Source: Lepus europaeus
Lineage: Eukaryota > Chordata > Mammalia > Lagomorpha > Leporidae
NCBI RefSeq assembly: GCF_033115175.1
Contig: NC_084839.1
Span: forward strand, 39,541,501-39,605,500
Direction of reading: 5' to 3'
DNA length: 64,000 nucleotides
In this document: in pieces, positions 44,144 to 55,577 of the stretch
Layout of the letters: each line of letters begins with the position of its first letter
Position numbering within the stretch: the first letter of the stretch is position 1
Notes under the pieces: generated by a model
Seen by the model: only the letters and a program-made list of their open reading frames with translations
What the model was told of the DNA's origin: nothing
Databases searched by the model: none
Translations under genes and position numbers: made by a program

Positions 44144-45225
44144 GCTATTAAAGAAAACAGAATTGTTAATAAGCTTCACGGTGCATGCAAAGCACGGATT
44201 TGGAGAGCTAGCATCACCACTGCGGATGCAGGTTTTTATGGTGAGATAAGCAGGGTTGGTGATCCTGCAGCAGGGCCAGGACAAGTTAGAGGCCACAAAG
44301 CGGAACCTAGCTTCATGTAAACAGCCAAAATAACTGGTTTCATGATTGTCAGAGGCACAGATAAATCCCCCAGGACCCCTGCCCTTTAGTGTCCCTGTTC
44401 TCCCTGCTACTAACTCTGCGGCCAGAACCAGGATTTAACCTGGGGAAGAGGAAGAGGAGGAGGGTGTGAGGGGTGGAGAGGTGAAGGTGCATTTTGGGTT
44501 AGACCCAAGCTATGTGTCGGCCAGGCCTTTGCCTACAAGACAACCACCACCCGACTCATCTGTGTGGCTCTTAATTGGCTGAGAATCTGTATGGGGAGAT
44601 GGGTCTAAATCCAGTGACCTCTTTCAAACTCCCAGAGAACTGAAAATAGGATTCAACAGACAGAAGATGCTCAAAACATACTTGTTTATGGGTCTGGAGA
44701 TGATGAGATCTTTTCTTTTATCCCACTTGATTTAATTTAGACATTAGCATGGGGACTGGCACAGTGAACGTGCTCCTTGAATAGTGACTGGCACCACTGT
44801 TGATGATACACACACTTGACTCTCACTGGGTCCCTACTCTGTGTGGGAGGTGTCCCTGTGTAGCCAGTGTGGAGGCCATGTTAGTGGAGACCGTCCCAGG
44901 GCCTGCCTGCCCCCCACCCCCCAGCCTGCAGCACCCTTGGAGATGAAGTCAGGATTGATTTTATCCCTTTTAGTCATTTTAGTCATGTTCTGAAAAAACA
45001 TCCAAGCTACCAGTCCTTAGATTGTGGAACCATCAGGTCAGCTGCTTTGAGACCTTACAGAAAAATCTACCCTCTGATTCACTCCCCACCTCCCACATTT
45101 TTTTTTTTTAAATAAATCTTCTGAAGACAAGGGTTGAAAGCCCTGAGGGAAGAAGAAAAGTTTCATCCACCAGCAAAATTAGTGCCTGCAGCTCAGGACA
45201 TGCTGGGCGCATAAAGAACAGGGAG
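44144..45225. other. Unique THADA intron segment
   Basis: No exon recognised. 'gggactggcacagtgaacgt' and 'tccttgaatagtgactgg' near 44752-44791 resemble a reverse MIR tail. Confidence 0.5.
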
Positions 45226-45865
45226 GGGCACCAGTGGTGCGGCGGGTTAAGCTGCCACTTGCAATGCTGGCATCCACCTTTTTTTTTTTTTTAAAGATTT
45301 ATTTATTTACTTGAGAGGCAGAGTTACAGACAGAGAGAGGGAGAGACAGAGAGAAAAGTCTTCCATCCATTGGTTCACTCCCCAGATGGCTGCAATGACT
45401 AGAGCTGGGCTGATCCAAAGCCAAGAGCTTCTTCCGGGTCTCCCACGCAGGTACAGGGGCCCAAGCATTTGGACCATCTTCTACTGCTTTCCCAGGCCAT
45501 AGCAGAGAGCTGGATTGGAAGAGAAGAAGCTGGGACACTGCATCCTCTATGGGATGCTGGCGCCAACAGGTGGAGGCTTAGCTTGCTATGCCACAGCGCC
45601 AGCCCCTGGCATCTGCTTCTGATCCAGCTCCCTGCTAACTGCCTGGGAAGGCAACGGATGATGGCCCAGGAACTTGGGCCGTGCCACCGTTGTGGGAGAT
45701 CCGGATGGAGTTCTTGGCTCCTGGCTTCAGCTTCAGTGTGGCCCAGACCTGGCTGCTGTGGCCATTTGGAGAGAGAACCAGCAAATCAGAGTGCACGCGC
45801 GCTCCCCCTCCCCCCAACTCCTTCTGATGCTCTTTCAAATCCATAAATCAATATTGAAAAAAACC
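45226..45865 (+). repeat. C-repeat SINE split by another SINE
   Basis: Head part at 45226-45290 ('ggggcaccagtggtgcggcg' to 'gctggcatcca') and body plus tail at 45606-45865. The interruption is the reverse SINE at 45281-45605. Confidence 0.9.
45281..45605 (-). repeat. C-repeat SINE nested in a C-SINE
   Basis: Reverse full-length copy. CTGGCATC of the host element is found on both sides (before the T-run and after 'gccagccc'), consistent with target-site duplication. Confidence 0.92.
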
Positions 45866-46249
45866 ACAAAACGCACACCCAGGGGTCACCAGGGCTGGCG
45901 TTGGGAAGGCCCATCTGACAGGACAGCCAGCCCCCCTCCGGCATTGTTTTGGAAGGGGCAGGAGAGCAATGGGATGAGCTGGTGTCTGGCTGCAAGCGGG
46001 GGATCTGTATGGAATTTTAACTATTGTAACGCCACCCCTGCAGGCTGAGGAGGAGGAGGAAGGAAAGCTGGAATGTTCTGGAGCGGCAGGGGGAAAAAGG
46101 ATTAGTTGGGTTCCGATCTCTTGTTGGAAGGACTAGATGCATGCCACCAAGGTCCCTCTCCTACCTTGCCCTGGGTGAGGGCAGCCCAGCCAGAACAGCC
46201 TTGATCTCTCCTGGCCCAGTGATGTGTGAAGGAATGTTGTATTTAACCA
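45866..46249. other. Unique THADA intron segment
   Basis: Nothing recognised. Confidence 0.5.
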
Positions 46250-46482
46250 TGCCGGCCAGCCAGGCTCGTGCAGGCTGACTGGTCCGTGTTCAGGAATCTG
46301 CTGTGCATCCACAACAGCCGAAACAATCCTGGAGGGCTCAGCTTCCTGACTTCAGAACTTACTACAAGGCTACGGCGACCAAGACAGTGTGGTACTGGCA
46401 TAAAGATCAATGTAATCAATAGAACAGAGAAGACAAACAATGGCACTGAGAGGTTAGAAACAAACCCTCACATTTATAGTCA
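46250..46482 (+). repeat. L1M ORF2 remnant, segment 1
   Basis: 'cttactacaaggctacggcg', 'agtgtggtactggcataaag' and 'aacaaaccctcacatttata' are sense L1 ORF2 sequence, with frames broken. Confidence 0.88.
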
Positions 46483-46818
46483 GTTTTTTTTTTTTTTTTT
46501 TAATATCTAGTTTGTTTACTTGAAAGCAGAGTTACAGAAGAGAGAAAGAGAGATCTTCCATCTACTGGTTCACACCAAAATGGCTGCAATGGCTGGGGCT
46601 GGGCCAGGCTGAAGCAGGAGCCAGGAGCTTCATCTGGGTCTCCCATGTAGAGACCCATGTAGAGGGGTCCAAGTACTTGGGCCATCCTCTGCTGCTTTCC
46701 CAGCCGCATTAGCAGGGAGCTGGGTCAGAAGTGGGTCAGCTAGGACTCGAATCGGCACGCATATGGGATGCCGAGGTTGTAGGTAGCAGCTTAGCCTCTA
46801 TGCTACAACACCGGCCCC
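46483..46818 (-). repeat. C-repeat SINE inside L1M
   Basis: Begins with about 18 T and ends 'gctacaacaccggcccc'. Confidence 0.92.
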
Positions 46819-46830
46819 AGTTGCCTCTTT

Positions 46831-47508
46831 AAAAAAAAAGATTTATTTATTTATTTATTTGAAAGACAGATACAGAGATCGAGGGGTGAGAGGAAGATAG
46901 ACATCTTCCATCCACTGGTTCACTCTGCAAATGGCTACAGTGGGGGCTGGTGCTATCGCGGAGTGGGTTGGGTATCTGCTTGTGGCACCTGCATCCCATA
47001 TGGGCACCAGTTCGAGTCCCAGCTGCTCCACTTCCACTCCAGCCCCCTGCTGATGGTCTGGGGAAGCAGTGGAAGATGGCCCAAGTACATGGGCCTCTGT
47101 ACCCATGTGGGAGACCCTGAAGAAGCTCCTGGCTCCTGACTTTGGATCAGCTCAGCCCTGGCCTTTGTGGCCTTGTGGGGAGTGATCCAGTGGATGGAAG
47201 ACCCCCCCCCCCCCCTCCTCCGGCACTGTCTGTAACTGTGCCTCTCAGGTAAACAAATAAATCTTTAAAAAAAAAATTTGGCTGCAATGACCAGGGCTGG
47301 GCCAGGTCAAAGTTAGGAGCCTAGAATTCTATCTGGGTCTCCCATGTTGGTGGCAGGGGCCAAAGCTCTTAGGCCATCTTTTGCTGCCTTTTTCCCAGGC
47401 ACATTAGCAGGGAGCTGAATGGAAGTAGAACAGCCAGGACTCAAACTGGTACCCAAATGGGATGCTGGCGTGGCTCACAGTGGCTTAACCCACTGCACTC
47501 CTAAACTG
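46831..47508 (-). repeat. C-repeat SINE split by another SINE
   Basis: Tail and CT-rich part at 46831-46942 and remainder at 47279-47508. Interrupted by the plus-strand SINE at 46943-47278. Confidence 0.88.
46943..47278 (+). repeat. C-repeat SINE nested in a C-SINE
   Basis: 'ggggctggtgctatcgcgga' to 'aaataaatctttaaaaaaaa'. Diverged duplications of the host (TGGCTACAGTG before, TGGCTGCAATG after) flank it. A C-run of about 12 lies at 47203-47214. Confidence 0.92.
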
Positions 47509-47513
47509 ACTTT

Positions 47514-47870
47514 TTAAAAAATTTTACTTATTTTACTTGAGAGGTAGAGTTAAGATTTTACTTATCTACTTGAGAGGTAGAGTTACAGAGAGAGGAGGAG
47601 ACAGAGAGAAAGGTCATCCATCCCTGGTTCATTCCCCAAATGGCTGCAATGGCTGGAACTGGATTGATCTGAAGCCAGGAGCTTCTTCCGGGTCTCCTAT
47701 GTGGGTTCAGGGGCCCAAGCACTTGGGCCACCTTCTGTTGCTTTCCTATTGGCAGGGAGCTGGATCATAAGAGGAGCAGCCAGGACATGAACCAGCACCC
47801 ACATAGGATACTGACACTGACACCACAGGCAGAGGCCTGGCCCACTACACCATAGCGCCAACACCCCATC
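47514..47870 (-). repeat. C-repeat SINE with duplicated tail
   Basis: The segment 'acttgagaggtagagtta' with its preceding 'attttactta' occurs twice in tandem (47521-47553 and 47554-47587), followed by a normal body ending 'cactacaccatagcgccaac'. Confidence 0.9.
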
Positions 47871-47879
47871 CCCCCCACC

Positions 47880-48036
47880 CCCCATTGACTTCTGACAAAG
47901 ATGCCAAAACAATTAGCTCGGGGAGAACAGTCTTTTCAACTAGTGATGCTAGGACAACTGGTTCTAGATATGCAAAATAAGGGAATTGGACTCCTACCTA
48001 ACACCATATATAAATGTCCAATCAAACATCAAATAT
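47880..48036 (+). repeat. L1M ORF2 remnant, segment 2
   Basis: 'gacttctgacaaagatgcca', 'cttttcaactagtgatgcta' and 'tcctacctaacaccatatat' continue segment 1 without a gap in the L1 consensus. Confidence 0.88.
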
Positions 48037-48289
48037 GGGGCAGGCATTTGGCATGCCAGCATCCCATGACAGAATACCAGTTCAAGTCTTGGCTCCTCTA
48101 CTTCCAATCCAGCTTCCTTCTACTATGTACCCTGGGAAGCAGCAGATGGTGGCTCAACTACTAGGGTCCTATTACTCACTTCAATGCCTTAAATTGAGAT
48201 CTGGGTTCCTGGTTTCAGCCTGGCCTAGTTCTGGCTGCTGTGGGCATTTGGGGAATGAACCTGTAGAAGGAAGATCTCTCTGCACTACA
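48037..48289 (+). repeat. C-repeat SINE, old subfamily
   Basis: 'catttggcatgccagcatcc' head and 'gaaggaagatctctctgc' end. The A-rich tail is lost. Confidence 0.82.
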
Positions 48290-48301
48290 AAAGTATATCA
48301 A

Positions 48302-48631
48302 GGCTGGCACCGTGGCTCACTAGGCTAATCCTCTGCCTGCGGCGCCGGCACCCCAGGTTCTAGTCCCGGTTGGGGTGCCGGATTCTGTCCCGGTTACTCC
48401 TCTTCCAGTCCAGCTCTCTGCTGTGGCCCGGGAAAGCAGTGGAGGATGGCCCAAGTGCTTGGGCCCTGTGCCCTCATGGGACCAGGAGGAAGTACCTGGC
48501 TTCTGACTTTGGATCAGCACAGTGCACTAGCCGTAGTGGCCATTTGGGGAGTGAACCAATGGAAAAGGAAGACCTTTCTGTCTCTCTCTCTCTCACTGTC
48601 TAACTCTGCCTGTCCAAAAAAAAAAAAAAAA
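48302..48631 (+). repeat. Young C-SINE with clear target duplication
   Basis: Young subfamily ('ctcactaggctaatcctctg' head). The 12-base duplication AAAGTATATCAA at 48290-48301 and 48632-48643 brackets it exactly, and the poly(A) tail is about 19. Confidence 0.95.
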
Positions 48632-48643
48632 AAAGTATATCAA

Positions 48644-49340
48644 ACACCTAATGTAAGAGCTACAATTATAAAACTAATAGAATAAAACATAGGAGTAAAT
48701 ACATACAAACTTGCAACAGTTTCTTAGACATGACATTGAACACACAACCACAGAAGAAAAGTCGAACTTCATCAAAATGCCTATGCTTCAAAGGGTAACA
48801 TCAACAAAGTTCAAGGACAACTCACAGAAGGGAAGAAAATATTTGCAAATCCTATCTGACAGGAGACTTGTGTCTAGAATACATAAACAACTCTTAAAAC
48901 TCAATGCTAAAAGCCCAGCTGAATTAAAATGTGTGCAATGGATGTAACTATCTTTTCTGGAGAAGATATACAAATGACAAGTAACCACAGGAAAAGAGGC
49001 ACGGCATCAAAAACTCTCAGGAAAATGCGAAGCAGAACCACAATGCAATAAAAAAGACAAGTTTTGGCAAAAGTGTGCAGACACTGGAACCCTCACATGT
49101 ATGCTGGTGGTAATAGAAAATGATGCAGCCTCTTTGGAAAACAGTCTCACAGTTCCTCAGCCTAGCATGCCCCAACAATTCCGCTCCTAGGAATGAACGT
49201 AAGAGAAAGAACAACTGTGTCCACACAAACAGCCCACAGTGAAGCTCCTCAAACGCCCTCCCCCAGAGAACGGATCAGTACGATGTGGCAAGGCCACACA
49301 GTGGAACAGTGCTCAGTGGCGTAGGCAACGGTGAGGACAT
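48644..49340 (+). repeat. L1M ORF2 remnant, segment 3
   Basis: 'ctaatgtaagagctacaatt', 'gggaagaaaatatttgcaaa' and 'caacaattccgctcctagga' complete the ORF2 end. Homology fades near 'acagtggaacagtgctcagt' at 49300-49320. Confidence 0.88.
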
Positions 49341-49858
49341 CGGGTGTTCAATGGAGTGGCCCCGATCCCAAGGGCTGGGGGCGATGGGAGGAAAGAGGTC
49401 AGTGTGGGAAATAAATAATTTCAGACTCCTCTTCCCACTGGCTACACAGCTATGGCAAGATGAAATATGCCCTAGAACCTCCTGGAGAGCTTCAAAATGG
49501 GTGAGGTTTGCTAGGACACTCATGACTGTGGCCCATCTGCACAAGGGGATTAACATCCCGTCACTTGAAATCGTGTTGCAAACCCAACAAATCAACATTT
49601 AGAATTGGCAACCCAGTGCCTTCCAGCCTTGTGAATGGAGAACTCGAGCGACCGTGGCAGGGGGAGCGAGCCTGTGTCTCCAGGGCTGCTGCCGCTCCTG
49701 CCGAGAGCTCTAGTCCTGTCTGACTGTCCTGTGCTGCTTCCTTCCCACCTCCTGCAGAGGGCCCACCTCGGGGCTGGTCGGTCCCCCAGCCCACGTTCCC
49801 ATTCACTTCTGGGCAGGTAGACAGGTCAAGTCACAGGCGTTGAGGTCATTCTCTAATT
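49341..49858. other. Unique THADA intron segment
   Basis: No exon or repeat recognised. Confidence 0.45.
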
Positions 49859-50179
49859 TTTTAAAAAATATTTTATTTCAGTGGCAGAATGACACAGAGA
49901 CAGAGACCCACAGAGAGAGCTTCTATCCACCAGGTCAGTACCCAAATGATCGCTATGGCTGGGCTGTTCCAGTCCAAAGCCAGGAGCCCAGAACAATATC
50001 CAGGTCTCCCATAAGGGTAGCAGGGACCCAAGAATGTGGGCCATTTTCTGTGGCCTTCCTAGGAACGTTAGCAGGGAGCTGGGTTGTTAGTGGAGCAGCT
50101 GGGACTAGAACCAGTGTCCCAGTATAGGATGCCCACGGTGCAAGTGGCGGCTTAACCCACTGTGCCACAATGCCAATCC
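49859..50179 (-). repeat. C-repeat SINE
   Basis: 'aaaaaatattttatttcagt' to 'ctgtgccacaatgccaatccc'. Confidence 0.9.
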
Positions 50180-50617
50180 CTGGGGCCATTTTCAATGGTA
50201 TGATTAAAATGAAAATGCCAACTTGGATTCTTTCCAGGTGCCAACCTTGAAAGCTATTTCAGACCATGGAATAAAGGCCTACAGTGTGATTCTGTAGGGC
50301 CACTGCCTCAAGTCTCCTCTCTCCGGAGAGCAAGTCAGCACAGTATATGCTGCACAAATGGCAATGGGTTGAACTCTCCCTTGTTTGTAGCACTGGAGGG
50401 TCCTGTGTCAGGCACTTGCCTGGCTTTGTCATCCAACCGACTCTCCACCCATCCATTCAGCTACATGCTCACTCATCAACTCGAGCTCACTCATCAACCC
50501 CTCAAGGGTTTATTGCCCACCTGCTGGCAGGCAGCACTGGGAGACACATGACAAACACCCCCAGTCCCTTCTCACAGAGAGTGCACAGCTGACACGTACG
50601 TGTCAGGAGGAAGCGGG
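50180..50617. other. Unique THADA intron segment
   Basis: Nothing recognised, apart from short local duplications of ACTCATCAAC and CTCGAGCTC-like units near 50471-50500. Confidence 0.45.
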
Positions 50618-50912
50618 CAAGGCCACAGAGCAGGTTAAGCCACCACTTACGATGCCCACATCCCAGATCAGAGTGCTGGCTCAAGTCACAGATACGCTGC
50701 TTCTGATCCAGCTTCCTGCTAATGCATTCTGGGAAGCAGCAGACAATGGCTCAGGTGCTTGGGTCCCTGCTACCTGTGTGGAAGAACTGGATGGAGTTCC
50801 AGGCTCTTGGCTTTGACAGGGTCCAGCCCAGGCTGTTGTGGGCATTTCGGGAGAGAACCAGTAGATGGTTTACCTTCTCTGTTGCTCTGCCTTTCAAGTA
50901 GATAAATACAAG
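50618..50912 (+). repeat. C-repeat SINE, old subfamily
   Basis: 'cagagcaggttaagccacca' to 'gcctttcaagtagataaata'. Confidence 0.85.
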
Positions 50913-51668
50913 AAAGTAAAGAAGCATCAGGGAGCAGTCCACACTGGCATATGACAGATGAACGACAGCAGCACTAGCAGGAATGAAAGGCTGGAAAAGG
51001 AAAACACACACGTGGCAGGAGGTGGGAGGACTTTAGCTGGGCTGAAAGGGAGGGGCCCGGAGTTGGAGTAGCAGGAAAACCAGACCTGCCTGGAAGAGGA
51101 ACATCTGTGAGGGGCTGGGCCAGGCCTGGCGAGGCCAAGGCGGCGATTGATTGAATCTGAGTGTTACTCGGATTTCTTTTTTCTGAGTAAAGATATGTTC
51201 AAGTTTCACTATGCTGTTTCCAGATAACCTCACTCTTTCTAGTCTTTTCTGTAGACGTCTTCACTTCCCCTCAGCAGGGCGAGAGCCTGTACTTTAATTA
51301 GTCACGAGACTCAAGTGTGGAACTGAAGCTTGGTTCAGCTGCTGGCTCTGCCATTCACAGCTGTCGCCGGAAGCCTCTGTCCCCTGCCTCCCCGACCCTC
51401 TGCCGCTGGGGCCTGGTGGGTTTCAGGCAGGCCGTTAGTGAACTTCATGACCATGCGGCCAAATGCTGTCATCTCAACCTTTGCCACCAAAAAGAGCTCC
51501 CAGATGACCCCTACTGGAGAAAAAGGGTGCACAGGAGTCAGGATCCCGAGGGATAGAGGGGGCGGTCCTTCTACCCAGCAGGACATCCAGGTCAGGGAAC
51601 AAGCGTGTTGTGGTACTGGTCTCTGTTATCTGAATGCTTCAAAAATGTCATCCAAGGAGAACAAATGT
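50913..51668. other. Unique THADA intron segment
   Basis: No exon recognised. Confidence 0.45.
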
Positions 51669-51980
51669 GGGGCCGACACTGTGGCGTAGTGGGTTAAGCC
51701 GGCATCCACTATGGGCAATGGTTCGAGTCCTAGTTGCTCCACTTCCAATCCAGCTCCTTGCTAATGTGTGTGGGAAAGCAGCAGAGGATGGCCCAAGTGC
51801 TGGGGCCCCTGCCCCCCATGTGGGAGACCTGGGAGAAACTTCTGGCTCCTGGCCTTAGCCTGGCCCAGTCTTGGTCTTTGCTGCTGTTTGGGGAATAAAC
51901 CAGATGGAAGCTCACTCTCTCTCTCTCTCTGTAATGCTGCCTTTCAAATACATAAATAAAATCTTAAGAAAATAAAAAAA
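51669..51980 (+). repeat. C-repeat SINE
   Basis: 'ggggccgacactgtggcgta' to 'caaatacataaataaaatct' with an A-rich tail. Confidence 0.92.
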
Positions 51981-52794
51981 GCACAAATGTGCCAGTAAGA
52001 GCTTTCAAGAGCAGCCCAGTCCCAGCATGCACTGGGCCATGTTCCAGTGGCTGTGCAGCACTGGGACTCTTGCCCACCCTCTCACTTCCCGTTTGTGCTC
52101 CATGACTACAGCCAGCCCTTCCCTCTACTCCCAAGCTGGCCACAGTGTTACAGCTGGAGGGAGACCCAGACCTTCCTCAGCCCAGGTGGACCCTCCTCCT
52201 CCTCCTCCTCCTTCCTTTTGTTTTTAAGCCCTGGAACCCATTGTTTAAAAGAAAGACCACCTGGGGGCAGAACCCAGCCAAACACCAGGGCTCAGAGATT
52301 CGCAGGTGAGATCAGTTGTTGGGCCCCCATGGGCAGGTGAGTTTGTGACCTCTGTGTGGGAGAACTGAGGAACACAGCTGACCCCACGCCAGCCCTCTAC
52401 CTCGACAGGTGAGGACACGGAGACCCCCAACCGGAGTCATCCTCTCAACAGTCTCCTTTGCTGCTGTGCAGGCCCTGCCTCTCCCTCCAGCTCTCCTGGC
52501 TCTGATTACTGGCCATTCCCCCTCTGGCAGGCCAACCCATCCCCAGGACCCACCCAGGGCCTGTGTTCAGTGGGTCTCTTTCTCTGTTCATATCCGTGCA
52601 GTGCTCAGGTATTCACAGATGGTGAGGGAGGGCTGGGCCCCACGTCTTTTCTCTCCCAGGACTGTCCATCAAAACAGCACTGGGCTTTCAGCAGATCCCA
52701 GCCAGGCAATGGATTGCACTTAGCACTGGACTGAAGTGACTTGTGTTTCCCCAATGGGAAAACAGCAAGATTGTAAGAGTGAGGTCCTATAAGA
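51981..52794. other. Unique THADA intron segment
   Basis: Contains a (CCT)n run at 52193-52211. No exon recognised. Confidence 0.45.
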
Positions 52795-52928
52795 AGATAG
52801 GTTACCTATAATAAGATGGTTACCATTTTACAGCCAAGGTTGTGAGGATTAGAGAAGTAACTTGTTCAACATCACTCAAGTATTAAGTGGTAGGACTAGA
52901 CACAAACCCAAGCCTGTCTGAGCCCAGA
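52795..52928 (+). repeat. MIR fragment
   Basis: 'accattttacagccaaggtt', 'gattagagaagtaacttgtt' and 'caagcctgtctgagcccaga' follow the MIR consensus closely. Confidence 0.8.
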
Positions 52929-52929
52929 G

Positions 52930-52930
<1 letters not shown>

Positions 52931-52980
<50 letters not shown>
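52931..52980. repeat. (TA)25 microsatellite
   Basis: Uninterrupted TA run of about 50 bases at the tail end of a reverse SINE, probably expanded from its AT-rich tail. It is self-complementary and likely polymorphic. Confidence 0.95.
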
Positions 52981-52983
<3 letters not shown>

Positions 52984-53277
52984 AAGATTTATTTATTTAT
53001 TTGAAAAAGTTACAGAGAAAAAGGGAGACACAGAGGGAGAAATCTTCCATCCACTGGTTCACTCCTCAGATGGATGCAACAGCCAGGGTTGGGCCAGACC
53101 GAAGCCAGGAGCCAGGAACTGCATCTGGGTTTCCCATGTGAGTGGCAGCAGACTTCCACTGCTTTTCCCAGGCCATTAGCAGGGAGGTGGATCGGGGTGG
53201 AGCAGCTGGGACATGAACTAGTGGATGTGGGCATCACAGGTGGTGGCTTTACCCACTACCCCACAACACCGGCCCCC
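52981..53277 (-). repeat. C-repeat SINE
   Basis: 'tttaagatttatttatttat' to 'ctaccccacaacaccggcccc'. Confidence 0.92.
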
Positions 53278-54121
53278 TGAGAGCCTACATTCTTGACCAC
53301 TTTGCTAGGCTGCCAGAAAGTCCAGGATGAACGGAAGAACAGACTGATTATTTTCCATTTGCCTCCATATCCATCCCCTGCCCCGTCTACCCTGTCTGGT
53401 GCCCTACGACGCTGACCCTACGGACCGCATGGCCCATGTTTCCTAGCCACCTCACTTTGAGGTGAACTCCTCAGGTGGCATGGGGACACTGATATACGGG
53501 ACAGCAGGAAGACAGAGTAGTTTGGGGTGTTTTTTTCCTGCAGTCTCCCAGATTCTCGCCCTGGCTTCCTCTCCTGTGACAGCCAGAGCCTCTTCTGGGC
53601 AGCCCCTCCTCACTCACTTAGCCATCCCAGGTTCTTGGCACCATTCCCTGTCCTTTCAGCTCTGGGGGTGGGGGAGCAATGTCCTGCTGTTGCCTCTGGT
53701 ACCTCAACATCACTATTGCTCCCCTTCATCTACATCCTCAACCAGAGATACTGCTGCCCCAGGGAAACATCTCTGGAGGACATATAGGGGTTAGAAGCCA
53801 GGGACACAGTTACACATCCTACAATGCCAAGACCGCACCGGCATGTCCACAGTGCGACGTCGGAGAAATCTTGCTTAGGCTCCCTGCAACCATGAACAGT
53901 CCCTTCATCAAAGCCCCTTCCCAGAGGCACTCTTCCGTGCTCATCAGGAGCCAGAGGCTCCGGGCTCCACAGGGGCGGATGCGGGATACTCACGCTTCTC
54001 ACCTACTTATGGGGCAGAGGGGGCAGGAGGGGAAAGCAGCCTTCCTGGATGAAGACCTATCCCAGCAAATCCTCTGACAGAAATGATTGAAGAAAAAACA
54101 AACAAAAAGAAAAAAAAACTT
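53278..54121. other. Unique THADA intron segment
   Basis: No exon recognised. Confidence 0.45.
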
Positions 54122-54456
54122 TGGGGCTGGTGCCATAATGCAGTGGGTTAAGCCACCATCTGTAGCACTGGCATCCCACATGGGTGCTGGTTCATGTCCC
54201 ACCTGCTCCACTTCTGATCCAGCTCCTTGTTGGAGGCCTGGGAAAGCAGAGGAAGATGGCCCACATGCTTGGGCCCCTGCACTCATGTGAGAGACCTGGA
54301 GGAAGCTCCTGGCTCCTGGCTCCAGCCTGGCCCAGCCCCAGCCCTTGTGGCCACCTGGGGAGTGAATCAGCAGAAGGAAGATTCTCTCTCTCTCCCTCCC
54401 CCTTCTCCCATCTCTCTGCCTTTCAAATAAATATTAAAAAGGAAAAAAAAAAAAAA
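54122..54456 (+). repeat. C-repeat SINE
   Basis: 'ggggctggtgccataatgca' to 'ctttcaaataaatattaaaa' with an A tail. Confidence 0.93.
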
Positions 54457-55458
54457 CCTTTAAAGTTAAAATAACTAATTTTTAAGATGTGTGCCCACCT
54501 CAAATCTCTGGGTTAACACAGTTTCCCTGAACTGATTTTCCCAATGGAGACAGCCAATGTGAATGGAAAGAAAGAAGCATTTTCTAAGAGTTAAAGTACA
54601 CCCTTGCCCTTCTTACTCAGTGGGATCCTATTTCCCTGAAAAGGCCTGGATAAATTGCAGCAGGTTAGTGATGCACTCAGCTCCAAGCTTAGAGAAGTCC
54701 CTGCAGGGGTTCACTTTGAATCACCAAGGAATGAGGCATGGGTTGAAACAAACATCACCCACAAGCAACAAGGCCTGTGCAGCCTGGTGCTCTGAGACTG
54801 CAGCCCGGGGAGGAGGGCTGGCAGCCCAGCAGCCTCTAAACCTTTCAGGCTATGCATGTCTGCTGTGCTGCTTCTGGTGCCTTCTGAGCGCAGTGGGGGA
54901 GGGGAAGGCATGTGTGATGGATCTGGAGCAGGATAACAAAGGCCTGAGCACAGAGCAAGGAAGGGGCCCAGCCCAGACCACCTCGGCCTGCGCTAGCCAA
55001 GGGTTCCTCTGGCCTGACTCCTGTCAGGTCCCTCCTGGGCACAGTGCAGTCAGCCTCGTCCCGCTCTCTCCAGCCCCCTCCCCTTCACTGCACCTGCTCT
55101 GGGTGGCTTCACTCTGCTGAGCCTCTCGTGGGCCTTGGTCAGTTCCAACACCAAGTGGATGGTGTCTTGTGCCTTCTTCCTCTCTCCTGTGGCTACTTAC
55201 CCGAAGCACTTTTGGAAGGGCCAATCAGATCCCCTCCCTTCTCTTCCCTGACCCTGTGTCGTGAGCCAGTGAGGGCAGGCCAATGCCACAGAGTGGGAAG
55301 TCCTCTGGGGGTGAGATCCCCTTCCGTCGGCCTCCTCTTCCTCAGCCTGCCTGGAGCTCAGTGGCTCTGCAGGCACAGATCTCAAAATCTCCTTTTCCTT
55401 CCTTGGACATCACTTGAGTTTTGCTTACTTTATTTTCCTCCTGGAACTTCTTTGTCTT
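54457..55458. other. Unique THADA intron segment
   Basis: No exon recognised. Open frames on both strands have no splice context. Confidence 0.45.
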
Positions 55459-55469
55459 ACAGGGAATTT

Positions 55470-55566
55470 TTTTTTAAAGATTTATTTATTTATTTGAAAG
55501 ACTTACACAGAGAGAGGAGAGGGAGAGAGAGAGAGAGAGAGAGGTCTTCCATCCGATGGTTCACTC
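55470..55566 (-). repeat. 5'-truncated C-SINE with 11-base target duplication
   Basis: Only the tail and CT-rich part remain (97 bases). ACAGGGAATTT at 55459-55469 and 55567-55577 brackets it exactly, so truncation occurred at insertion. Confidence 0.93.
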
Positions 55567-55577
55567 ACAGGGAATTT

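Noticed and set aside
48711-48947. Lysine-rich open frame
   Set aside because: This is a decayed piece of L1 ORF2 (L1M), not a cellular gene.
53730-54002. Minus-strand open frame as a possible further THADA exon
   Set aside because: No flanking splice signals in the right phase and no match to the THADA sequence I can recall.
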